From NCBI GenBank assembly GCA_025924515.1, contig JAICIE010000009.1, positions 1 through 53,923 on the forward strand: a DNA stretch of 53,923 nucleotides, written 5' to 3'. Position 1 is the stretch's first letter. Each line of letters opens with the position of its first letter. Made by a program: the position numbers and the translations under genes. The notes beneath the pieces were generated by a model that worked only from the letters and a program-made list of their open reading frames with translations, ran no database searches and was not told the origin of the DNA. This stretch comes from Jatrophihabitans sp. Lineage in GTDB: Bacteria; Actinomycetota; Actinomycetes; Mycobacteriales; Jatrophihabitantaceae. Positions 46,849 through 53,923 of the stretch are shown in pieces.

Positions 46849-49386
46849 TCAGATCAGCCGCACGCCCAGGAGGGCGACGTCGTCGCCGCGCTGTTCGCCG
46901 ATCATCTCTGCCAGCACCTCGTCGAGCAGGCGATCGAGCGTTACGCCTTGCAGCCGGCGCAGCGCCGCCAGCAACTGCTCGAACCGGCAGTCGAGATCGC
47001 TGTCGCGGGTCTCTACCAGCCCGTCGGTGTAGAACAGCAGCGTCGCTCCCGAGGGAAGCTCGGTGACGTGGTCACGACGGACGGTGTCCGGCTCGACGCC
47101 CAGCAGCACGTCCGGCGGATCGTCGAGCAGCCGTGCCGACCCGTCGGGCAGCAACACCGCAGGGGGAGGATGGCCGGCGTTGGTCCACCGCAGCGCGCGG
47201 CCCGGGAGTCCGGACTGCGGCTCGACGGTCGCCACGAGCAGCGTCGCCAGGGTGTCCTGCCGCAGATCGCGTACCGCGCGGTCGAGGCGTGCGACCGCCG
47301 CCGATGGGCGCTCGCCCCGGTCCCACGCGAAGGCGCGGAGCATGTTGCGCAGCTGACCCATCCGCGCCGCGGCGCTGATGTCATGTCCGACGACGTCGCC
47401 GATGACGAGCGTCGTCGCACCGCTGGGCAGCACCACGGCGTCGTACCAGTCCCCGCCGACCTGGTCGCCCTTGGTCGCGGTGCGGTACCGAGCCACGATG
47501 TCCAGGTCAGCGGTCTCTGGGAGCGTGGTGAGCATCGCCTCCTGGAGGGCGTGCGCGATGTCCCGGTGGTGCGACGCGATCCGGCCCAGACGGAGGTTCG
47601 CCTCGTGCAGTCGTGCGGCGGTGTTGCGCTGCTCCGAATACAGCCGGGCGTTCTCCAGCGCCAGGGCGGCGCGCGCGGCGATGTTCCCCGCCACGCGGAG
47701 TTCCTCCTCGCTGAACGGAGGACGGTCGACCCGCCGAATGAGGCTCAGCATGCCGACGACGCGTCCGTTGGCGGCGAGCGGAACGATGGCGTTCGACTCA
47801 GGCTCCAGACGGCGTAGCAGCTCGGCCGCACGGGGTGAGCCCAGCAGCGGCAGCAACGATTCCAAGAGGCCTCGGTCGACGGTCAGCGGCCGCGGGGACC
47901 GCCACGCGCGCCGGATCGGCGCGTCCTCGGCGAGGCCCTCCAACCGGCACGCGACGTATTCGGCCAGCACGCCGGACAGCTCGGGGTCGACGTGTGCGCT
48001 GGCGATGTCGCGCAGCTGACCGTCCTCATCGGCGATCGAGACGACCGACCAGTCGGCCAGCCGCGGAACGACCAGCTCCGCGAGCCGGCGCACCGCGTCG
48101 ACGACGTCCAACGAGCTCGCCAGTTGCTCGCCGACGGCGGCGGTGAGCTCCAGCAGCTCGCGGCTGGCCCGCCGCCCGGTGACGTCGAGGAAGTACAGCG
48201 CGAGGCCGTCCGGGGTGGGCAGCGCCCGGACTTCGTACCAGGCGTTCAGCGGTGCCGGATAGAAGGCCTCCACGGTCGTCGGTTGTCCCTCGGCCACCGC
48301 GTCGCGGAAGGCGCGCTCGAACTCCGACGCCTGCAGGGCGGGCAACGTCGCCCAGAGATCCCGACCGAGCAGTTCCGACCGCGCTCGGCCGAGTAGGCGC
48401 TCGGCCTCGGCGTTCACATAGGCGATGCGCCAGCGTCGGTCCATGGACAGGAATGCCGTCGACATCGACTCGAGCACCCGGCCGACCCGGGCCTCGCCCT
48501 CGCGCAGCTCGGTCGCGTCGATGACGGCGCCGAGCACGCGGTTCGCTCGTCCGTCGTCGTCGGTGAGCACCCGGCCACGAGCCTGGATCCAGCGGGTGTC
48601 AGCGGACGGCAGCACGATCCGGTACTCGAACTCCAACGTGCCGGCCGTAGCGATCGCGGCGTCCAGCTCCCGTTCGATGCGGGACACGTCGTCGGGATGG
48701 AGCCGGCCGAAGAACGCGTCGATGCTTTCGTCGAACTCGTCCTGGCGGTAGCCGAAGAGTTCGATCAGCCGGTCGTCCCAGTGCAGGACTGCGTTCGTCA
48801 GGTCCCAGTCGAAGCTGCCGACACCGGCGGCGTCGATCGCCAGCTCCCAGTGCGCGAGCGTGGACTCGTAGTCACGGACGAGGGCCGCCAGCTCCAGTTC
48901 CGCGACGACCGAGGACGCCAACTGCGACAGGATCTCGACGTCACCGTCGGACCAGTTCCGCGGCGCGGGGCCGTAGACGCACAGCACGCCGACGATCTCA
49001 CCGCCGTCGGCGTGCAGCGGAATTCCGAGATAGCCCCGCACGTGGCCGGACGTCACGGGCGGTAGCAGGCACACCCGCTCGTCGGAGAAGGCGTCCGAGA
49101 TCGCCAACGGCTCCCCGGCGGCCGCGGTCACCTGGCACAGCGAGTCGCACAGGCGCGACCGGCTGCCGATCGTGCCGGGAGGAAGTCCGGTGCCCCCGGC
49201 GACGATCTGGACGTCGGTGAGCAGCGAGACCTGCGACGCGGGACAGTGCAGCAGCCGGGCTGCGAGTTCGGCCAGTCGGTCGAGGGCCGGCAGCCCGCCG
49301 CCAGGGGGGACCAGCCGACGGGCTGCACCGAGGCGCGTGTCTGAAGCCGGCGACCGGGCCTCCCGGTTCTCCAGGCGCGAAGCCAA
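46849..49386 (-). CDS. GAF-PAS-PAS-GAF-SpoIIE sensor phosphatase
   Basis: 845-residue soluble sensor. Order: GAF (about 30-165), PAS with PAC (185-300; WDDRLIELFGYRQDEFDESI), second PAS (300-410; RWRIAYVNAEAERLLG), second GAF (415-585), PP2C-like SpoIIE domain (610-845) with GDQVGGDWYDAV, LVIGDVVGHDISAAA, TNAGHPPPAVLL and GDDVALLGVR holding the metal aspartates. It should dephosphorylate an anti-sigma antagonist in response to ligands or light/redox state. TTG 49386 is preferred because GGGAGG lies 6 nt ahead; no ATG/GTG lies near. A reverse TAGAAT box (49444-49439) could be its -10. Confidence 0.92.
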   Translation of the reverse strand: MASRLENREARSPASDTRLGAARRLVPPGGGLPALDRLAELAARLLHCPASQVSLLTDVQIVAGGTGLPPGTIGSRSRLCDSLCQVTAAAGEPLAISDAFSDERVCLLPPVTSGHVRGYLGIPLHADGGEIVGVLCVYGPAPRNWSDGDVEILSQLASSVVAELELAALVRDYESTLAHWELAIDAAGVGSFDWDLTNAVLHWDDRLIELFGYRQDEFDESIDAFFGRLHPDDVSRIERELDAAIATAGTLEFEYRIVLPSADTRWIQARGRVLTDDDGRANRVLGAVIDATELREGEARVGRVLESMSTAFLSMDRRWRIAYVNAEAERLLGRARSELLGRDLWATLPALQASEFERAFRDAVAEGQPTTVEAFYPAPLNAWYEVRALPTPDGLALYFLDVTGRRASRELLELTAAVGEQLASSLDVVDAVRRLAELVVPRLADWSVVSIADEDGQLRDIASAHVDPELSGVLAEYVACRLEGLAEDAPIRRAWRSPRPLTVDRGLLESLLPLLGSPRAAELLRRLEPESNAIVPLAANGRVVGMLSLIRRVDRPPFSEEELRVAGNIAARAALALENARLYSEQRNTAARLHEANLRLGRIASHHRDIAHALQEAMLTTLPETADLDIVARYRTATKGDQVGGDWYDAVVLPSGATTLVIGDVVGHDISAAARMGQLRNMLRAFAWDRGERPSAAVARLDRAVRDLRQDTLATLLVATVEPQSGLPGRALRWTNAGHPPPAVLLPDGSARLLDDPPDVLLGVEPDTVRRDHVTELPSGATLLFYTDGLVETRDSDLDCRFEQLLAALRRLQGVTLDRLLDEVLAEMIGEQRGDDVALLGVRLI

Positions 49387-49643
49387 GCCGCCTCCCGCGT
49401 CGTCTGCCGCAATCCCGAGGTGGAGTCCCGGTGACCTGATTCTACTGTCCGCTGCAGGTCCGAGGGTCCGCCGAAGAACGGCTAAGGGTCAGCTCAGGAC
49501 GGCCGGAGCTGTCCCCGGCCTGGGCTGATGGCGCGCGGCGCCCGCGCCGGTGTGCGTTCTGCGAGCAGTATTGACCGGGCGGTGACGGATCCGCGAAGTC
49601 GGGTCGGGGGCATCGCCGCAGCGGCTGTGGTGAGGAGGTGCGC

Positions 49644-50873
49644 ATGCCCGGTTCACTCGGTGTGCATTCGGAGGTGGGCCGGCTGCGCCAGGTAGTGCTG
49701 CACCGCCCCGGCCTGGAGCTGACGCGGCTGACGCCCGCCAACTGCCACGCCCTGCTCTTCGACGATGTCCTGTGGACCGAGCGCGCGCAGGAGGATCACG
49801 ACGGGTTCGCCCGGCTGCTGCGCGACCATCAGGTGCAGGTGCACTACTTCGCCGACCTCCTCGCCGACGTCATCGCTCTTCCGGACGCTCGCGCCTTCGT
49901 CCTCGACCGCATCTGCACGCCGCAGCGGCACGGCCCGGCGCTGGCCGCGGGGTTGCGGTCGTTGGCCGAGGACGTCGAGCCGTCCCGGTTGGCCGAGCTG
50001 CTCATCGGCGGAGTCCTGAGCTCCGACGTGCACCCGCTGTCGGTATCGAGCCTGACCTGGGCGACCCTGCATCCGGACGACTTCGTGCTCCCGCCGCTGC
50101 CCAACACGCTCTACCAACGCGACACCGCGGTGTGGGTCCAGGACACCGTCGCTCTGAGCCCCATGGCCATGCCCGCCCGCCGTCGCGAGGCCGTGCACGC
50201 GCGGGCGGTGTACCGCTACCACCCGTTGTTCGCCGACGCCCGAGGACGGGTGGCATTCGGTGATGAGGACGCAGACGCGGGCGACGCGACCATCGAGGGC
50301 GGCGACGTGCACGTCCTGGCACCCGGCGTAGTCCTCATCGGAATGGGTGAGCGGACCACTCCGATGGGGGTGGAACGGCTGGCGTTGCAGTTGTTCGCCC
50401 GCGGCTCGGCCGCAACCGTGGTCGCCGTAGAACTGCCGAGGGCGCACGCGACCATGCATCTCGACACCATCCTCACCATGGTCGACACCGATACGTTCGT
50501 CAGCTATCCGTATCTTCCGCCGGACAACCTCACGGCCTGGGTGCTGCGCCCGTCTCAGGACGGATCGGCGATGGTTGTCGAGCGGCGCGGCGAGCTTCGC
50601 TCCGTCCTTGCGGAGGTTCTTGGGGTCAGCGAGGTCCGCGTCCTCTCCCCGGCCGATGGCCGGCACACCGCGCTGCGTGAGCAGTGGGACGACGGCAACA
50701 ACTTCCTCGCCCTGGCTCCGGGAGTGGTCATCGGTTACGACCGCAATACCGCGACGAATGCGTTGCTCGCCGACCACGGGATCAAGGTCCTCACTATTGC
50801 CGGCGGCGAACTCGGAAGAGGACGCGGCGGCGCTCGCTGTATGACCTGTCCGATCGAGCGTGACCCACTGTGA
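49644..50873 (+). CDS. arcA: Arginine deiminase
   Basis: 409-residue ArcA, hydrolysing arginine to citrulline and ammonia. Landmarks: [18 protein letters not shown] at the start, [12 protein letters not shown] (substrate Asp), [22 protein letters not shown] (catalytic His), and the nucleophilic cysteine in [14 protein letters not shown] (C399). The usual FTRDP appears here as YQRDT. ATG 49644 has GAGGAGG just upstream; GTG 49638 is less likely. No arcB or arcC is present. Followed with GTGA overlaps by DUF4288 and GNAT genes. The 257-bp upstream gap shows no gene. Confidence 0.95.
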   Translation: MPGSLGVHSEVGRLRQVVLHRPGLELTRLTPANCHALLFDDVLWTERAQEDHDGFARLLRDHQVQVHYFADLLADVIALPDARAFVLDRICTPQRHGPALAAGLRSLAEDVEPSRLAELLIGGVLSSDVHPLSVSSLTWATLHPDDFVLPPLPNTLYQRDTAVWVQDTVALSPMAMPARRREAVHARAVYRYHPLFADARGRVAFGDEDADAGDATIEGGDVHVLAPGVVLIGMGERTTPMGVERLALQLFARGSAATVVAVELPRAHATMHLDTILTMVDTDTFVSYPYLPPDNLTAWVLRPSQDGSAMVVERRGELRSVLAEVLGVSEVRVLSPADGRHTALREQWDDGNNFLALAPGVVIGYDRNTATNALLADHGIKVLTIAGGELGRGRGGARCMTCPIERDPL

Positions 50874-51199
50874 CCTGGTACGCCGTTCGGTGCCTGCTGG
50901 GGCAGGCGGGCACCGAGCTCGTCGGGAGCCAAGCCGGGTGGCTGTACGAGGAGCGCGTCACGTTGTGGGAGGCCGGCAGCGAGGACGCGGCGGTGCAACT
51001 GGCCGAGGCCGACGCCACCCGGTACGGGATCGACATGGACGTCAGCTATCTCGGGTTCGTGCACGCCTTCCAGATCGAGGGCGAACCGCGCTCGGGCTCG
51101 GAACTGATGGCGATGATGCGGGCCAGCGAACTGGCCCCGGACGAGTACATCCGGCGGTTCCTCGCCACCGGGTCGGAGATCGGTCGGCCGAGCGAGTGA
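50870..51199 (+). CDS. DUF4288 protein
   Basis: 109-residue alpha/beta protein: [38 protein letters not shown] and [10 protein letters not shown] give the DUF4288 pattern. No known function. It overlaps arcA and the next gene by GTGA on both sides, so all three are likely made from one message. Confidence 0.8.
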   Translation: MTWYAVRCLLGQAGTELVGSQAGWLYEERVTLWEAGSEDAAVQLAEADATRYGIDMDVSYLGFVHAFQIEGEPRSGSELMAMMRASELAPDEYIRRFLATGSEIGRPSE

Positions 51200-51675
51200 G
51201 CGTGCGTCCGGCGGTCGTCGACGATGTGCCCGCGGTTCTCGGCCTGATTCGTGAACTCGCCGAGTTCCAGCATGAGCCGTCCGCCGTAGCTGCCACCGAG
51301 GAAGGAATGCGGGCATCGTTCTTCGGCGCTCATCCCGCTGTCCATTGCTCGGTAGCAGAGGAGAACGGCGCGGTCGTCGGTTCGGCCGTCTGGTACCTGA
51401 GCTACTCGACCTGGACCGGCACCCACGGGATCTATCTCGAGGATCTCGTGGTCACCGCCGCCGCGCGTGGGCAGGGCCACGGCCGTGCCCTGTTACGGGA
51501 ACTCGCGCGGACGTGCGCGGAGCGCGGTTATGCGCGGCTGGAATTCGCGGTGCTCAACTGGAATGAGGCCGCGGCCGGCTTCTACCGCTCGCTGGGCGCA
51601 GCTCCGATAGCGGATTGGGCGCGGTGGCGGGTGAGTGGGGCGGAATTGGCGGCGCTGGGGGACGGGCGTTTCTGA
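51196..51675 (+). CDS. GNAT acetyltransferase, diamine N-acetyltransferase-like
   Basis: 159-residue GNAT. The acetyl-CoA site ARGQGHGRALLREL is at about 92-105 after the YLEDLVVT strand. The rest (FAVLNWNEAAAGFYRSLGA, WARWRVSGAELAAL) follows spermidine/diamine acetyltransferases. With arcA ahead in the same unit, a role in arginine/polyamine metabolism is reasonable but inferred. GTG start overlaps the DUF4288 stop. Confidence 0.87.
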   Translation: MSVRPAVVDDVPAVLGLIRELAEFQHEPSAVAATEEGMRASFFGAHPAVHCSVAEENGAVVGSAVWYLSYSTWTGTHGIYLEDLVVTAAARGQGHGRALLRELARTCAERGYARLEFAVLNWNEAAAGFYRSLGAAPIADWARWRVSGAELAALGDGRF

Positions 51676-51841
51676 CGCTCGGCATCTCGGTTCTAGTGCG
51701 TCAAGACAACCGGCAGGGTTTCAGGACGAGGACCGTGACACGAGAAGCGATCTTGAGCTGTCCGTACGCAGCATTGTGGTCACCGATGAATTCTCCGCGG
51801 TGGTCTGTGCGCCGAATATCGATTCACAGGAGGGTGACGCC

Positions 51842-52405
51842 ATGCGGAAACTCACCTTCGGCATGAACCTGAGCCTGGACGGCTACATCGCCGCGCCGGG
51901 CGACGACCTCGGCTGGAGCGTGCCGAGCGACGAGCTGTTCCAGTGGTGGTCCGACCGGGTGGGGGCGACGGGCCTGGCGCTGTACGGGCGCAAACTGTGG
52001 GAGACGATGAGCTCCCACTGGCCGACCGCCGACCAGCAGCCTGGCGCCACACCGGCGCAGATCGAGTTCGCCCGCCGCTGGCGGGATATGCCGAAGGTGG
52101 TGTTCTCCTCGACGACCAGTGCGGTGGAATGGAACGCCCGCCTGGTCGCCGGCGACGCTGTCAGCGAGATCACTCGGCTCAAGACTGAGGATGGCGGTCC
52201 GATGGACGTCGGCGGCGCCACCCTCGCCGCGGCGGCCATGCGGGCCGGGCTGATCGATGAGTACGTGATCGTCACCCACCCGGTCCTTCTGGGCGGCGGG
52301 ACGCCGTTCTTCACGGCCCTGGACAGTTGGGTGAACCTGACCCTGGTGGAGACCCGGACCTTTCCCGACGGCGTGCTCCTGACCAGGTACGAGATCAGGC
52401 GCTGA
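51842..52405 (+). CDS. Dihydrofolate reductase-like (RibD C-terminal) protein
   Basis: 187-residue protein of the RibD_C/DHFR superfamily: MNLSLDGYIAAPGDDLGW, LYGRKLWETMSSHW, PKVVFSSTT and VTHPVLLGGGTPFF. Probable NADPH-dependent reductase of unknown substrate; stand-alone members are common in actinobacteria and are not part of riboflavin operons. ACAGGAGGGTGA precedes the ATG, a strong ribosome site. The 166 bp upstream show no gene. Confidence 0.9.
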   Translation: MRKLTFGMNLSLDGYIAAPGDDLGWSVPSDELFQWWSDRVGATGLALYGRKLWETMSSHWPTADQQPGATPAQIEFARRWRDMPKVVFSSTTSAVEWNARLVAGDAVSEITRLKTEDGGPMDVGGATLAAAAMRAGLIDEYVIVTHPVLLGGGTPFFTALDSWVNLTLVETRTFPDGVLLTRYEIRR

Positions 52406-52561
52406 ATTCGACCTCGGATCGGCGTTTGCTCTTGGCCAGCGCGGGGCTCCCGTGGCCGTCAGGGGATCGGCTGCGACATCCGCCGACCCTGCCGATTTCT
52501 TGACTCAAGACCCGGTTCCGCATTGCGCGAATTGCCGCATTGTCTTGCACAGTGGCAGTCG

Positions 52562-52570
52562 TTGTCCACA
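52562..52570 (+). promoter_or_regulatory. DnaA-box-like 9-mer upstream of the HNH gene
   Basis: TTGTCCACA equals the DnaA-box consensus reported for Streptomyces. One copy only, 41 bp upstream of the -10 box of the HNH gene. Confidence 0.3.
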
Positions 52571-52587
52571 GGGGGTGAGTTCCGCCC

Positions 52588-52616
52588 CCGGGACCTGTCG
52601 GTCGTCCCGGTAGAAT
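52588..52616 (+). promoter_or_regulatory. Inverted repeat and -10 box of leaderless HNH gene
   Basis: CCGGGAC (52588-52594) and GTCCCGG (52604-52610) form an inverted repeat that abuts TAGAAT (52611-52616); ATG 52624 follows 7 nt later. The repeat is placed where a repressor would block the -10 region. Confidence 0.5.
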
Positions 52617-52623
52617 CGGACGC

Positions 52624-53923
52624 ATGTTCGGTTCAGCGGGGAACCCGCTCGACGTGGCAGCGTTGCAAGCGCTGTGCGCGGCGCTGGGCGGGTTGCCGCA
52701 GGACGTCGACGCCGCGGTGCGGATCGACCGAATCCGGGTCCTGGAGCAGGTCAAGGGTGCGGTGGCCGCGGCGCAGGCCCGCGAGACGGCGGCGTTCGCC
52801 GCCGCGCAGCGCGCCGAGCAGGCCGCCGCCGGGATCCCCGCGCAGCGGGTCGGGCGGGGTGTCGCCGGGCAGGTCGGGTTGGCCCGGCGGATCTCGGCGC
52901 ACGCCGCGGCCCGGTACACCGGCTGGGCGTCGATTCTCACCCGCGAGTTGCCGGGCACCTTCGCCGCGCTGGCGGCCGGGCAGACCTCGGAGCAGCGGGC
53001 GCTGCTGGTGGTCAAGGAAACCGTGTTCCTATCCCGGGCGCACCGGGCGATGGTGGACGCGGAGGTGGCGCCGCGGCTTTCCGGGTGGGGGGATCGGGCG
53101 GTGGAGGCCGCGGTGCGCAGCCTGGCGTACCGGCTGGATCCGGCCGGGTTCGTGACCCGGGCGGGCGCGGCGGTGGCCGATCGGCGGATCAGCCTGCGCC
53201 CGGCGCCGGAGGTGATGTGCCGGTTGACCGCGCTGCTGCCCGCCGCGCAGGGGGTGGCCGCGTACGCGGCGCTGTGCCGCGAGGCCGATTCCCGTGTCGG
53301 CGCCGGCGACGGGCGCGGCCGCGGGCAGGTGATGGCCGACACCCTGGTCGAACGGGTCACCGGGCAAGCCAGCGCCGCCGACGTGCCGGTCGAGATCAGC
53401 CTCACCATCACCGACACCGCCCTGTTCGGTGGCAGCGGCGGCACCACCGACACCGACACCGACACGGACACCGGCGGCGGCGTGGAGGAGCCCGCCTATC
53501 TGGACGGGTACGGACCGATCCCCGCCGAGCTGGCCCGCCGCCTCATCGTCGAAGCCGGCGAGACGGTGCCGCGGTGGCTGCGCCGGCTCTACGTGCATCC
53601 CGGCAGCGGGGCGTTGATCGGCATGGAGTCGCGGCGGCGCTGCTTCACCCCCGCCCAGCGGCGCTTCGTCCGGCTGCGCGACCGCACCTGCCGCACCCCG
53701 TGGTGCGACGCGCCGATCCGCCACATCGACCACGTCACCCCCTACCAGGACGGCGGGGCCACGCACATCGACAACGCCCAGGGCTACTGCGCCGCCTGCA
53801 ACCACGCCAAACAAGCTCCCGGCTGGACCACCACCGTCACCAGCACCAGCCCCGCCGGCCATCGCGTCCTGATCACCACCCCCACCGGCCGCCACTACCC
53901 CAGCACCGCCCCACCACCACCCA
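52624..53923 (+). CDS. DUF222-HNH endonuclease protein (13E12 repeat family), 3' end outside window
   Basis: Open frame of 433 codons that runs off the window. The N-terminal and middle parts are DUF222-like, Ala-rich helices. An acidic Thr-Asp repeat lies near residue 275. The HNH domain follows with CRTPWCDAPIRHIDHVTPYQDGG, N in HIDNAQ and CAACNHAK: Cys pairs for zinc and the His-Asp-His core. This is the 13E12 family, found in many copies in actinobacterial genomes; the activity is presumed nuclease, the purpose unknown. Likely leaderless start. Confidence 0.92.
   Translation, partial: MFGSAGNPLDVAALQALCAALGGLPQDVDAAVRIDRIRVLEQVKGAVAAAQARETAAFAAAQRAEQAAAGIPAQRVGRGVAGQVGLARRISAHAAARYTGWASILTRELPGTFAALAAGQTSEQRALLVVKETVFLSRAHRAMVDAEVAPRLSGWGDRAVEAAVRSLAYRLDPAGFVTRAGAAVADRRISLRPAPEVMCRLTALLPAAQGVAAYAALCREADSRVGAGDGRGRGQVMADTLVERVTGQASAADVPVEISLTITDTALFGGSGGTTDTDTDTDTGGGVEEPAYLDGYGPIPAELARRLIVEAGETVPRWLRRLYVHPGSGALIGMESRRRCFTPAQRRFVRLRDRTCRTPWCDAPIRHIDHVTPYQDGGATHIDNAQGYCAACNHAKQAPGWTTTVTSTSPAGHRVLITTPTGRHYPSTAPPPP

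Noticed and set aside
52562-52570. Replication origin suggested by a DnaA-box match
   Set aside because: A single 9-mer with no dnaA, dnaN or AT-rich unwinding region; kept only as a possible regulatory site.
53450-53476. Tandem GACACC-type repeat near the window end, as a VNTR or CRISPR-like array
   Set aside because: It is a short in-frame Thr-Asp repeat in the HNH protein with no spacers.

Overview
The window is GC-rich throughout, uses many GTG starts, and packs its genes tightly with ATGA/GTGA stop-start overlaps. With the gene content (SUF operon, aconitase, Rip-type NlpC/P60 protein, MoxR/DUF58/VWA, MabA-InhA pair, coproporphyrin-type ferrochelatase, Eis-like acetyltransferase, DUF222-HNH protein) this points to an actinobacterium. 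Gene order from sufB to the SPFH protein follows the M. tuberculosis segment Rv1461-Rv1488 (suf genes, ABC-F, small HTH, EchA, Acn, RipA-like, MoxR, DUF58, VWA, FabG1, InhA, ferrochelatase, Rv1486c, NfeD, SPFH), with several genes missing or replaced. I infer a relative of the mycobacteria rather than a Mycobacterium; the species cannot be named from this sequence alone.

Layout: 1-5064 holds sufB(partial)-sufD-sufC-sufS-sufU-sufT, Fe-S cluster assembly. 5145-11010 holds a reverse-strand zinc peptidase, then ABC-F, a small HTH protein, an enoyl-CoA hydratase and an ABC exporter. 11030-15787 (-) is a self-contained sugar ABC operon (binding protein, ATPase, permease, ROK regulator). 16034-20582 holds aconitase (-) and a cell-wall endopeptidase. 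20603-27700 holds moaA, a small Cys/His protein (-), moxR-DUF58-VWA, fabG-fabI and ferrochelatase. 27701-33331 holds a stress protein, an SDR-DUF2867 protein, an Rv1486c-like protein, DUF3097, NfeD and SPFH. 33328-36214 (-) is a thioesterase-CPBP-Eis group. 36347-40041 (-) is hmgA-fahA followed, with overlap, by an ECF sigma factor and an RskA-type anti-sigma factor. 40174-45814 holds a lipoprotein, citrate synthase (-), a PaaI-like thioesterase (-) and a HAD phosphatase/mutase-GH65 pair. 45961-52405 holds a small hypothetical protein, an RsbW-like kinase facing a GAF-PAS-SpoIIE phosphatase, arcA-DUF4288-GNAT, and a DHFR/RibD-like protein. The end is a DUF222-HNH (13E12-type) gene running off the window.

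The most striking signal is a pair of diverged 85-bp repeats inserted exactly at the sufS-sufU and sufU-sufT junctions. Each begins and ends with ATGAG, carries a 27-codon mini-ORF whose stop overlaps the next start codon, and forms a stem over that start codon with a compensatory base-pair change between copies. This is the architecture of mycobacterial MIRU elements. A different mini-ORF of the same architecture joins fabI to hemH, and a leaderless mini-ORF precedes fabG. A second theme is leaderless expression: about ten start codons sit 6-8 nt after a TANNNT -10 box. No rRNA, tRNA, CRISPR array or insertion sequence was found, and no gap between genes exceeds 300 bases.
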